A stretch of DNA of 64,000 nucleotides, from contig KE159636.1 of the NCBI GenBank assembly GCA_000403315.2, forward strand, positions 1,083,358-1,147,357, in the 5' to 3' direction. The position numbers and the translations under genes are program-made. Below, one piece after another: positions 25,859-34,377 of the stretch. The notes beneath the pieces were generated by a model that was given only the letters and a program-made list of their open reading frames with translations, was not told where the DNA came from and searched no databases. Every line of letters starts with the position of its first letter. Position 1 is the first letter of the stretch. Source of the stretch: Lachnospiraceae bacterium A2. Lineage in GTDB: Bacteria > Bacillota > Clostridia > Lachnospirales > Lachnospiraceae.

Positions 25859-26017
25859 CTAATTAGCCGTGACCTGCTTCATGCCCTGTGATTTCGCCCC
25901 CGGATTGTCGTTGCCGTAACCCTCTAAGAGATTGATAACGCCCCATACGCCCAGACCTGCGCCCAATGCGATAACAAGTGTCTGCAATACGTTTACTGCG
26001 CTGTTAAAAAATGCCAT
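25859..26017 (-). pseudogene. 5' fragment of maff2
   Basis: From ATG 26017 the frame reads MAFFNSAVNVLQTLVIALGA and continues through GYGNDNPGAKSQGMKQ, the conserved Maff2 sequence. After CAG at the IME junction it runs into element DNA (VTAN, stop). The missing C-terminal ~27 residues are at 14283-14357. Maff2 is a small membrane protein always encoded between virD4 and the TrbL-like gene in Tn1549-type ICEs. Confidence 0.92.
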
Positions 26018-26071
26018 ATAGCCCTCGCTTTCTGCCGTTTCCTGCGGCTTGGAAAATGGTTTCTGGGTATG

Positions 26072-26096
26072 AAAAAAGCCGCCAGTCTTGGCGGCT
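26072..26096 (-). terminator. Hairpin terminator upstream of maff2
   Basis: Arms AGCCGCCA (26077-26084) and TGGCGGCT (26089-26096) with a four-base loop are followed on the minus strand by a T run. It lies between virD4 and maff2 and would end or attenuate the upstream ICE transcript. A second perfect 8-bp hairpin GTGCGCCC/GGGCGCAC (26151-26172) lies just upstream. Confidence 0.75.
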
Positions 26097-26267
26097 GTCC
26101 CCACGCTGCGTAGGTGCTGCGGCGTGGCGGTATTCAGTTGTAAAGGGGTGGTGCGCCCTCTGGTGGGCGCACGAACCATGTACCCGGTGTTTACGTTTTT
26201 GATGATATGTACCTCCGTTTTTATAAATAAATGAATGGGGGAGAGGGGGCGTTTCAGCCGCCGCCCG

Positions 26268-26416
26268 GCGTTGTGGGAATGTGCATAACTGCCTTGCTCA
26301 TGGAGTTGTGGGAAACGCTGTTTGCAGGACGTGGGAAAGCTGCACTTTGCTTTTCCATGTGCTGTGAATGGCGTTTTCCATGACGGAATAGGCTGTTATG
26401 CACATTCCCATGACGC
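26268..26416 (+). other. Long conserved-looking hairpin, candidate structured RNA
   Basis: The outer arms GGGAATGTGCATAAC (26275-26289) and GTTATGCACATTCCC (26395-26409) are perfectly complementary and extend outward to 26268/26416 with wobble and Watson-Crick pairs. The inner arms (about 26309-26340 and 26349-26380) pair almost throughout, and nearly all differences are G-U pairs if the plus strand is the RNA. The terminal loop is TGCACTTT. It lies between the small gene after virD4 and maff2. Confidence 0.55.
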
Positions 26417-26493
26417 AAAGCCCTTTTCCCTGCGCCTTTTCCCCTGCCCCCATATCCTCCCGGCTGCTATGCAAAAGGGCGGCTTTCCTGCCG

Positions 26494-26664
26494 TCACTGT
26501 TGCGGGATAAGCCCCCGGCGTGTGACATACTCCGTTGCATACATACGGTTTTCTGCGTCCCGTTCCTCCCAGTATTCCCGCAATGCGTTTTCTGCGGTTT
26601 CCGCAACATTCATCAGAAATCTTTCAAAGTCATTTTCTTTTGTCTTTGTGTTACGTCTGCTCAT
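26494..26664 (-). CDS. Small ICE protein following virD4
   Basis: A 56-residue helical, charged protein beginning MSRRNTKTKENDFERFLMNV. ATG 26664 has GGAGG eight bases upstream and overlaps the virD4 3' end by 14 bp, so it is translationally coupled. A similarly placed small gene is usual in this ICE family. No function is known. Confidence 0.72.
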   Translation of the reverse strand: MSRRNTKTKENDFERFLMNVAETAENALREYWEERDAENRMYATEYVTRRGLIPQQ

Positions 26665-27966
26665 GGTCTGTTTCCTCCTGCAAATCTGCCCCGTCAATCT
26701 CGTAGAGGTCAAAGGGTTCTTCCGGCTTGATAACTGCCGGGCGGCGTTTTAGATACTTCTCAATGTCAAATTCATTCTTCTTGTCAAAATCGGAAATGAA
26801 TTTATATCTTGGGTGCTTGGTTATATCGAACTTGTCACTGAAAAAGGGACGTGCGCCCCTTACCTGCAAGATACATTTGCCGCCGTCCATGACGGCTATT
26901 TCATCTTGGCTCATAAGCTCCTTTCCCAATTTCTGATAGTTCAGCCCGTAGGTCTTTTCCTTTCCCCGGTTCTCGGAAGTGTTGTATAAATCTATGGTTT
27001 CCCGTCCCAAAAGCTCCGACATTTCTTTGAGCGTGGTTTTCTCCTTGCCGCCTAAGAAAAGGGTCGTGTCGCAATTCCCTGTGATTGTGTCGGCGTTGTC
27101 CTTGTAAATGGCTTTTAACTGGCTCTGCGCCTGCAAGATAAGGCAGGCGGATATTTCCCGGCTTCGTATGGTGGCAATCAGTTTTTCCAGTTTGGGTATT
27201 TGCCCGATATTCGCCACTTCATCAAGCAGGCAGCGGACGTGTACGGGAAGCCTGCCGCCGTACACATCATCTGCCTTGTCGCACAAGAGGTTGAAAAGCT
27301 GCGTATACATCATGGCGACAATGAAATTGAATGTGTCGTCCGTGTCGGAGATAATGACAAAGAGGGCGGTTTTCCTGTCCCCCAACGTGTCAAGCTCCAA
27401 ATCGTCCGTTTCCATAAGCTCCCGCAGCTCCTTAATGTCAAAGGGGGAAAGCCTTGCGCCGCAGCTAATTAAAATCGACTTCGCTGTTTTGCCCGCCGCT
27501 AATTTATATTTGCGGTACTGCTTTACGGCAAAGTGTTCCGGGTCTTTTTCTTCCAGACGGTCAAACATCAAATCCACGGGGTTCTTAAAGTCCTCGTCGT
27601 CCTCCCTCGCTTCACTTGCGTTTATCATGTCAAGCAGGGTCGTAAAGTTCTTTTCTTCCTCCGGGGCTTCGTAGTAGATGTAGCCGATTAGTGCGGTGTA
27701 ATAGAGCTTTTCCGCTTTCGTCCAGAAGTCCTCGGACGACTTTTCGCCCTCGCCTTTGGTGTTTACCATGATTGTGTTGACAAGTTTCAATATGTCTTTC
27801 TCGCTGTGCAGGTAGGCAAAGGGGTTGTAGTGCATGGACTTCTTGAAATTGATAGTATTTAATATTTTTATCCGATACCCGCCCTTTTCTAAGAGCTTTC
27901 CGCACTCCAAAACGATTGTGCCTTTTGGGTCAGTTACGCAATAGGAACTGTGCATTTGCATTAAGT
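26651..27966 (-). CDS. virD4: VirD4/TraG coupling protein, 3' exon
   Basis: The C-terminal ~438 residues of the type IV coupling ATPase, which feeds relaxase-bound DNA to the secretion channel. The exon begins at NLMQMHSSYCVTDPKG, where VTDPKG is the conserved VirD4 motif after Walker A. A Walker B-like LLDEVANIG follows in the middle. The frame extending upstream of 27966 is intron sequence. Removing the group II intron joins it to the 5' exon (30473-30950) as KTRFFVKP then NLMQMHSS, a continuous protein of about 600 residues. Confidence 0.93.
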
Positions 27967-30472
27967 ATGAGGTAGGCACCCTGCGCCTTACTGGCTTTCG
28001 CCAGCAGGTTTCAGGGAGCCGCCTCCCAAACCGGACGTACACCTCTCAGCGTATCCGGCTTTCCATGAATCACCTTGATTCTCTGGTTTCGTGTAAGAGT
28101 TCAAAGCAGTCAGGACAGAGTGCAAGAGATTTTCTCCGCATCTCCAACATTTTCTTTTCAAATATATCCCTGCCCTTCAGCGATTTCAGCGTCCTTACAT
28201 GGTGCATACATAAATACTCTGCCTGCTCCCCACATATTTCGCATTTTCCGGCTTTGATTCGGTTGATTATCGTATGCCTGCTGTCGTATTTCTTATAGTT
28301 CGGCATAACATCCGACACATTGTCATAGCCGTCGCTGTGCTTCTTAAATCCATCATGGTAAAACTCACAGTATTTCCTCCCTTTTGTTGTGTCATAGGGG
28401 ATTCTTAGCACTTTGTCTACCATGAAACGCTTTTTAATGGCACTGACTTTTGTCCTGTGTTTTCCCGCCAGGGTTTTCAGCATACTATAACGCACCATGT
28501 AGTAATACTTGTGCAGTACGCCGACATTTTCCGCAATGCGGTAGAAATTATATAACCCTCGGATTTCCGAATTGAATGTTGATACAATATCAGCATCATT
28601 CCGGTTCATCAGGTCTTTCCTCGGCATTGGTCTCCACGTTTCTTTGCCTGTGCCTTTGTTGCGCTTGACTTGTATCGCCCCACGCTCCATAGCCTTTTTA
28701 ATCCATTTTTCTTTAGGCACATACAGGAATACTTTTCCGTTCCACACACGTTTCATGTCGCCGTTTTTACACCGCTTCATGCTTTTAGAGCGCATCACTT
28801 TGAAGTCATATCCCAAGTACCTCACCGGCTTGCTGGCATGGGTGATTTCCGTCTTTTCTTCGGACATTTCAAGGTGCAGCCTCTCTTTCAGGAAGATTCT
28901 CACATCCTCTTTGATTTTTTCTGCATCCCTTTTTGAACCAATCACACCGATTACAAAATCATCAGCGTAACGGTTGTACTGGATTTTCTTGTACCCTTCC
29001 TCAAACGGATTGTAATAATGCTGGTTCATCTTCTCCATTCTGGAATCTTTAAATTCCCTTATCAGTTCAGGAGTTGACTTTTCAGCGTCTGCCAATGCTT
29101 TCCGTGCCTTTTTGTACCTTCTGGACGCACGTTCGTATTCCTTCGTCGTCTTTCTGCGTTCCGGCTCACGGTCATACTTTTCTTTGTATTCCCGCATAAA
29201 TTCATCCAGTTCGCTAAGGTAAATATTGGCGCAGATTGGACTGATGCCGCTGCCCTGCGGCACGCCGGAGTAGGTACAGTTGTATTCCCACTGTTCCATA
29301 TACCCGGCTTTCAGGAATTTCCAGATAAGGCTGATGAACGCCTCGTCCGCTATCCTTTTCCGCAATAGTTCCACTAATACATGGTGGTCAAAATTGTCAA
29401 AGCACGCATGGATGTCACCTTCCACAACCCATGTGACCCCGGTGAACATTCTTTTCACCTGCAAAAGCGCCGTATGACAGCTCCGTTTTGGTCTGAAACC
29501 ATGCGAATAGTCGCTGAATGTCGGCTCATAGATTGCTTCAAGAATCATCCTCACCACTTCCTGCACCAGCTTGTCATCCGTAGAAGTGATTCCAAGCGGA
29601 CGCATTTTCCCGTTTTTCTTAGGGATATATTTTCTTTTTGCAGGCTTTGGCTGGTATGTCCTGTTTCGTATTGATTCGATTATCCGGTTGATTCTGGGCA
29701 GGCTCATATTATCCAGTGTCTGCCCGTCTACCCCCTGCGTCATGCTCCCCTGCGATTTTGCAATGTTTGCATAGGCAAGGAGATAGAATTCTGGATTGTA
29801 CAGGTTACGGTACAACCTTTCATATTTGTAGTTTCTTACACTTGCCTTTTCTTCAAGGCTTTTCAAGACATGAATCGGATTTCTCATAGTGTCTCGCACA
29901 CCATCCTTTCTGTTTTGAAATTGATTCACTGTTCCCCTTCGCCATGTAGACGGCTTTCCCGTCCCCGGACTACTATGGGAACTCTGTTGCCGTGGTGGAT
30001 ATTCAGAATCCCGCATTTCAGCGTTTTCATAGCCTTATGGCATTCCACTTTAGGCAATCCCCGTTTAGTACGGCATAAATGAGCGTTCCATGTTTTCGGT
30101 AAGTGTGTGACGTTCGCCTTTTTCCACTCTCCCGTGGCTGAACCTGTTCCGAGTATCAGCATCCGCATAGCCAAACAATGCGGATGTCAGGAACACTGGC
30201 GAGTACAACCTCTCTACGCCAGGAGTACGTCTTTTTCCCGATTTCAGGCTGTCATTCAAGCAGTTTAGCTTCCACCCTCATACATGGATTTTCATTCCGT
30301 CACGCTGACGCCTCTGAGGTTTCAGCGCCCCGTGTCCTCCGTCATGCTATGGTTGCCCTCCGGTTTCCCTTTTGGGGTTAGACGGGGAATGATAGGTTTG
30401 TGGCATATGCCACATGATACTTTTACCTACTACTTGCTCAAGGTAGGATTTATGCCGCCCTTACGGGCGCAC
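27967..30472 (-). mobile_element. Group II intron in virD4
   Basis: On the minus strand the intron starts GTGCGCCC (30472) and ends CCTCAT (27967), matching the GUGYG...AY rule. These boundaries restore the virD4 frame exactly (CCA AAC TTA ATG). A domain V-like hairpin (AGCCGGATACGCTGAGAG, then GTGTACGTCCGGTTT) lies about 70 bp before the 3' end, followed by a domain VI region. It encodes a full-length reverse transcriptase/maturase, so it looks mobile and splicing-competent. It is transcribed in the same direction as its host gene. Confidence 0.93.
28070..29887 (-). CDS. ltrA: Group II intron reverse transcriptase/maturase with HNH endonuclease
   Basis: From ATG 29887 (MRNPIHVLKSLEEKASV) this is a ~605-residue intron-encoded protein. 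RT motifs include YIPKKNGKMRPLGI, the long GFRPKRSCHTAL, YSGVPQGSGISP and the catalytic YADD in QYNRYADDFVIG. A maturase (X) domain follows, then an HNH-like zinc domain with CEICG, HHV and CPDC. It promotes splicing and target-primed reverse transcription of the intron. The frame is open upstream to 30016 but that part is intron domain sequence. Confidence 0.95.
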   Translation of the reverse strand: MRNPIHVLKSLEEKASVRNYKYERLYRNLYNPEFYLLAYANIAKSQGSMTQGVDGQTLDNMSLPRINRIIESIRNRTYQPKPAKRKYIPKKNGKMRPLGITSTDDKLVQEVVRMILEAIYEPTFSDYSHGFRPKRSCHTALLQVKRMFTGVTWVVEGDIHACFDNFDHHVLVELLRKRIADEAFISLIWKFLKAGYMEQWEYNCTYSGVPQGSGISPICANIYLSELDEFMREYKEKYDREPERRKTTKEYERASRRYKKARKALADAEKSTPELIREFKDSRMEKMNQHYYNPFEEGYKKIQYNRYADDFVIGVIGSKRDAEKIKEDVRIFLKERLHLEMSEEKTEITHASKPVRYLGYDFKVMRSKSMKRCKNGDMKRVWNGKVFLYVPKEKWIKKAMERGAIQVKRNKGTGKETWRPMPRKDLMNRNDADIVSTFNSEIRGLYNFYRIAENVGVLHKYYYMVRYSMLKTLAGKHRTKVSAIKKRFMVDKVLRIPYDTTKGRKYCEFYHDGFKKHSDGYDNVSDVMPNYKKYDSRHTIINRIKAGKCEICGEQAEYLCMHHVRTLKSLKGRDIFEKKMLEMRRKSLALCPDCFELLHETRESR

Positions 30473-30950
30473 TTGGCTTGACAAAAAAGCGGGTCTTGCC
30501 GCTGCCCGAACCGCCTATGACTAACACATTTTTATTCCTCGCATACTTGGGGCTTTTGGGGCGGCTGTTCATGGTAAGCCGTTCCGTCTGCGTCAGCAGG
30601 ACGTTGTTGTAAAAGTCCGGGTCAATGTAGGGTTCAATATCTTTTGCGTTGCCCCACCTTGCAGAGCCATATTCAACGCCCTTGCGGTACTTCTTGGCGT
30701 TTTTGCCTTTTAGGTAGACGGCAAGCCGCATAATAACCGCCCCGGTAACGCCGATAAGAAAATCCTGCCCGTTAAGGCTTGGCAATGGATTTTCAAAAGC
30801 GGCTGTCACGCCCTCCATGATGTGTAGGAGCTTCCCGGAGAGGTCAGCCCCCGGAGAGAGCCGGAACGCTTCGCCAATCTTCATAAAGAGCCATACAAAG
30901 AGCAGGTACGGCGCATTGAGGATAAGCAGTTTTTTGATGTTCGGTTTCAT
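30473..30950 (-). CDS. virD4: VirD4/TraG coupling protein, 5' exon
   Basis: The N-terminal ~159 residues: two membrane helices (about 8-24 and 62-80), then GSARWGNAKDIEPYIDP typical of VirD4, and the Walker A GGSGSGKT. The exon ends after KTRFFVKP and one base of the next codon, at the GTGCG start of the intron. ATG 30950 overlaps the pcfB stop (ATGA). Without splicing the protein would end four codons into the intron. Confidence 0.93.
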
Positions 30951-31423
30951 CTGTCATGCCCCCTGTCCTTGTTTTTTACTTTCTCCCGGTTCGCATTTAT
31001 CTGTTTCGCTTTCTCCTTAAAGGCGGCTAACGCCTTGCGGATTGACGGCTTTTTCTCCCGGCTTAATTTCTTGGCGGCAAACTCCTTAAAGGCTTCCGTC
31101 ATAACGTCCACGTCCCGCCCTTTGAAAAAGACAAGATACCGGGGCGGTTCTTCGCCCTTGACTTTCTTTAGGCTGTAATCAATGCCGTATTTCTTGGCAA
31201 CGGGTTCAAACGCCTTTATGTTAGCGTCCGTGATTTCCATACTGGAAACGCCCGTGTTCTGCTTCATTAGGTGCTTTAGCGTCTGTCTGCCCTGGTATTC
31301 CTTTGGTGCTTTGTGCTTCCTTGCGTCAAGCAGCTTTTTCACGGCTTTCTGTAAGACTTCGGCGGTCAGCCTTGCCGTCTTGATTGAGATAGCAACGGTC
31401 TTTTCGTTGATTTGTTCCTGCAT
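30947..31423 (-). CDS. PcfB family (DUF3801) protein
   Basis: A 158-residue protein: N-terminal KTARLTAEVLQKAVKKLL, then KGEEPPRYLVFFKGRDVDVM and a highly basic C-terminus. PcfB of pCF10 works with the coupling protein PcfC, and the gene is coupled here to virD4. RBS GGAGGGA precedes ATG 31423. It probably helps load the relaxosome at the coupling protein. Confidence 0.9.
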   Translation of the reverse strand: MQEQINEKTVAISIKTARLTAEVLQKAVKKLLDARKHKAPKEYQGRQTLKHLMKQNTGVSSMEITDANIKAFEPVAKKYGIDYSLKKVKGEEPPRYLVFFKGRDVDVMTEAFKEFAAKKLSREKKPSIRKALAAFKEKAKQINANREKVKNKDRGHDR

Positions 31424-31472
31424 GGGCGGTCAATCCCTCCTTTCTTGGGTCTGTACGGGGAAGCCGTCCCGG

Positions 31473-31700
31473 TTATCGGTTATGCACACGCACACGCAAG
31501 CCGTCCAGTACGTCCGTCTTGATACCGACAAGATACCATTCCTGCCCGGTACTCATTTCAATGCGTGTCGGCTTCCATTTGCCGCCTGCGAACACGTCAA
31601 AACATTCGCCGCAATGCAAGCCGCCGTAGTAATCATTCAGCCCAAAGCGGATATTATAACGTCCGCTTTCTTTGTCAAAAATCAAAGCTCCCTGTTTCAT
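31473..31700 (-). CDS. DUF5348 domain protein
   Basis: A 75-residue beta-rich protein (GALIFDKESGRYNIRFG, then WYLVGI) matching the DUF5348 family common in ICEs and phages. Its ATG overlaps the stop of the RepA-like gene by 4 bp. Function unknown. Confidence 0.88.
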   Translation of the reverse strand: MKQGALIFDKESGRYNIRFGLNDYYGGLHCGECFDVFAGGKWKPTRIEMSTGQEWYLVGIKTDVLDGLRVRVHNR

Positions 31701-32617
31701 AAGGTGTCGTCCTCCCTGTCCTGTGATAAGAATACGCCGCTTGCCATATCGTGAGCGACAAGGGCGGTGTAATAGCTGTCAATGGTGTTTGGTGCGTTGA
31801 AAAGAACCGCAAGCAGGTACTTCTTGATGTTGCGTATCTTGGTGGTGTTCTGGTGCATACAGTCAATCACAAACTGGATATGGCTGCTGTTCAGCTTCAT
31901 AAACTTAGACTTCACAAGCTCGGCGGGGTAGTCGTCCCCGGCAATGCGTATTACCTTTCGGCGGGTGCAGACGGTTTCAAGCATGAGGGAAACAATCTCG
32001 TCAAGCATACCCCGGTCAATGTTCTTGTCCTGTATCAGATAGGCGTATTCGATATTGTCCTTTATGACTTCCTCATAAGCCCGTACTGCGTCCATGTTGG
32101 TGTGTCCGTTTCCTTTCCGTTCCTGCGGCTGTGCCGCTTCCTGTCTGGAAAGGGTGGAAAGGATAGGAATGGAATGGTTATTTAATAAATCCGTATTTGA
32201 TAATTCTTTACTTGATAGTTCTTTATTTAATTGCGTTGGATTTTCCTGCATAGGGTTTTCCAATGTTGGATTTTCCGATACAGGCTTGTCCAGTGTTGGA
32301 TTTTCCAATATAGGCTTTGGCTGCACTGGAAATTCATGTATCACATAATCAGCCGCCCCCAACTGTCCTTTTTCGTTCCGTACTCTGGTACGGGTCACAT
32401 ATCCTGCCCGTTCCAGTTCCCGTATTGCTTCCCGGATAGCGTCTATGCCCTCCCGGTTGATTTTGGAAAGCCCCTTTAAGGTGTAGTCCCATTCTTCGGG
32501 CAGGGATAGCATTTGTGAAAGCAGTCCCTTTGATTTTAGGGAAAGGTCAGTATTGCGCAGGTGGTGGTTTGACATAACGGTGTAGTCCCTGTTTTTTTCC
32601 ACTCGGAATACTGCCAT
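31697..32617 (-). CDS. RepA-like winged-helix protein with DUF6017 C-terminus
   Basis: A 306-residue protein, first gene of the ICE in this window. Residues 1-105 form the replication-initiator N-terminal winged helix (SKGLLSQMLSLPEEWDYTLKG, then DAIREAIRELERAGYV). The middle is low complexity with a repeated ENPTL/ENPMQ motif. The C-terminal ~120 residues (VRAYEEVIKDNIEYAYLI onward) are DUF6017. Such proteins are considered ICE replication or regulatory factors. The ENPT repeat varies in relatives. RBS GGGGC is weak. Confidence 0.87.
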   Translation of the reverse strand: MAVFRVEKNRDYTVMSNHHLRNTDLSLKSKGLLSQMLSLPEEWDYTLKGLSKINREGIDAIREAIRELERAGYVTRTRVRNEKGQLGAADYVIHEFPVQPKPILENPTLDKPVSENPTLENPMQENPTQLNKELSSKELSNTDLLNNHSIPILSTLSRQEAAQPQERKGNGHTNMDAVRAYEEVIKDNIEYAYLIQDKNIDRGMLDEIVSLMLETVCTRRKVIRIAGDDYPAELVKSKFMKLNSSHIQFVIDCMHQNTTKIRNIKKYLLAVLFNAPNTIDSYYTALVAHDMASGVFLSQDREDDTL

Positions 32618-32648
32618 GTTATCAGCCCCTTTCGTCTGTAATTGGGAT

Positions 32649-32676
32649 AAAAAAAGACGCTCATTTCTGAACGTCT
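32649..32676 (-). terminator. Terminator upstream of the ICE repA gene
   Basis: On the minus strand AGACGTTC pairs with GAGCGTCT (plus arms 32655-32662 and 32669-32676), followed by seven T. It would shield the ICE operon from transcription entering from the right. A second hairpin GCAGGA/TCCTGC (32683-32701) followed by GGGTTTTT faces the plus strand. Confidence 0.75.
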
Positions 32677-32770
32677 GATTTTGCAGGAATGGTTGTCCTG
32701 CATGGGTTTTTATTCAATTTTCAGTTTTTAAGTGTACATTACCTTTTTGTCTGCTGTTCCTAAACCTTGA

Positions 32771-34267
32771 TTTTATCGGGTTTCTTGCAAGTTACGTTAT
32801 CTAACCTCATCTTTTGACAGGCCAGAATTTAAACGGATGATGGCCGACATTGAAGCGGGAAATGTGAATTGCGTGATAGTGAAAGATTTGTCCAGATTGG
32901 GACGAGATTATATTGAAGCCGGGCGGTTTATTCAAAAGACCTTCCCGGCTTTTCATGTGCGCTTTATTGCCATAACAGACCATTTTGACAGCCAGACAGC
33001 AGACATGAATACAAAATCCCTTGTCCTTCCTGTAAAAAATTTTATCAATGATTCTTACTGCAGAGATATTTCAGGGAAAGTAAAGAGCCATCAGCGGACA
33101 AAGCGTGAGCAGGGGAAATTCATAGGGGCTTTTGCCGTATATGGCTATCGGAAATCGGCAGAGGATAAATACAAACTTTGCCCAGATGATTATGCTGCGG
33201 AAATTGTAAGGAAGATATTTGCATGGAAACGGGAAGGAATGAGTACGCAGGCAATCGCGCAGAGATTAAATGAGTTGGGAATACTTTCGCCGTTGGAATA
33301 TAAAAAATCCCTTGGTGAAAAGTTTTCAACGGGATTCCGTACCAATTTAACGGCAAAATGGTCGGCTGTGGCCGTAAAAAGAATATTGACGAACGAAATA
33401 TATACAGGAGTTATGGTTCAGGGAAAATGTGAGAAAGTAAATTATAAAGTAAATAAGACAGTTGCAAAGCCGCAGGAAGAATGGATCCGGGTAGAAGGAA
33501 CCCATGAGGCGATTATTTCCACTGAGGACTTTGAAATAGTACAGAATCTTTTGAAGGTTGATACGAAAGCAAAAGCAGGTTCATCATGCTCCCATCTTTT
33601 TTCTGGACTCTTATTTTGTGGGGACTGCAAAGAACCCATGACCCGGAGGGTAAACCGTTATAAAGATATTTCAAAAGTGTATTTTATATGTTCCACGAGA
33701 AATAGAGGAAAGGGGTGTACAAGACACAGTATTCTGGAGGATGAATTGAAAGAGATTGTGTTTCAGACCTTACAGGTACATGTATCTGTATTTTTGGATG
33801 TGTGCAGCCAGTTGGAACATATTCAGGAGATGGAGGTGAATTTTGAGGAAGTAGCCAGATTCGACAAAGAGATCGAAAGGCTTCATAAAGAACAAGATAA
33901 ATACATGGAGCTGCGTGTGGGACTGTATGAAGATTTAAAGTCAGGGCTGATTACGGAAACAGATTTGAGAAATTTCCGTGCAATCTATGAGAAGCAATAT
34001 GAGGAAACAAAAGACGCTTTACAGAAGCAGGAAGAAATGATTAAGCGGCTCTTTCGCAACGGTGTTGCATCCGGCGTCAGATTGGAAAGGTTTAAAGATG
34101 TTATGAAACTGACGACGCTTGACAGGGATACGCTTTTGTGTTTTGTGAACAGGATAGAAGTATTCGAGGAGAAAAAAGTCTATGTGGAATTTCGGGGAAA
34201 AGAGGAATTTCATAAGATGTTAGTCCTGCAGGAATATAGCTTATCCAAAGCCGCAAAGCGGATTTAG
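32771..34267 (+). pseudogene. Serine recombinase 1, N-terminus lost
   Basis: The frame is open from 32771 and recognisable recombinase sequence starts at TSSFDRPEFKRMMADIE (about 32804). The catalytic Ser and first ~60 residues of the resolvase domain are missing. The rest is complete: KDLSRLGRDYIE, recombinase domain, zinc ribbon (CGDCKEP), coiled coil and C-terminus, about 476 residues from ATG 32837. The upstream sequence up to repA is ICE-like, so the ICE boundary or a deletion falls near 32.80 kb. It is the first of three consecutive recombinase genes. Confidence 0.85.
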
Positions 34268-34377
34268 CGGATTTCCCATAGGAAAGACGCATATCCCGCA
34301 GGGATGATAAGCTAACGAGGAAAAATGCATGGCAGTTTTTCGAGTTTTATAATGATGGAAAGGATGTGACGGTGTAA

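Larger units (their letters stand above)
14355..25876 (-). mobile_element. Integrative mobilizable element inserted in maff2
   Basis: The boundaries are CTG (plus strand) at 14355-14357 and 25874-25876, where the maff2 reading frame is interrupted and resumes. The element is about 11.5 kb. It encodes a large serine recombinase at its left end, VapE-like and CHC2 proteins, a MobA/MobL relaxase, oriT, DUF3847, a winged-helix protein, TnpV and several repressors, but no type IV secretion genes. That is the content of an integrative mobilizable element, which would borrow a conjugation channel such as that of the host ICE. A 2-3 bp core is typical of large serine recombinases. No resistance gene is seen. 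Confidence 0.92.

Noticed and set aside
26298..26609. Minus-strand 103-codon frame between virD4 and maff2
   Set aside because: It runs through the long hairpin and the small gene 26494-26664, has no RBS, and its composition (His, Cys, Met) looks non-coding.
26268..30016. Retron (reverse transcriptase with a nearby long hairpin RNA)
   Set aside because: The RT has maturase and HNH domains and lies within clear group II intron boundaries, 1.7 kb from the hairpin on the opposite side of the virD4 exon. It is an intron protein, not a retron RT.
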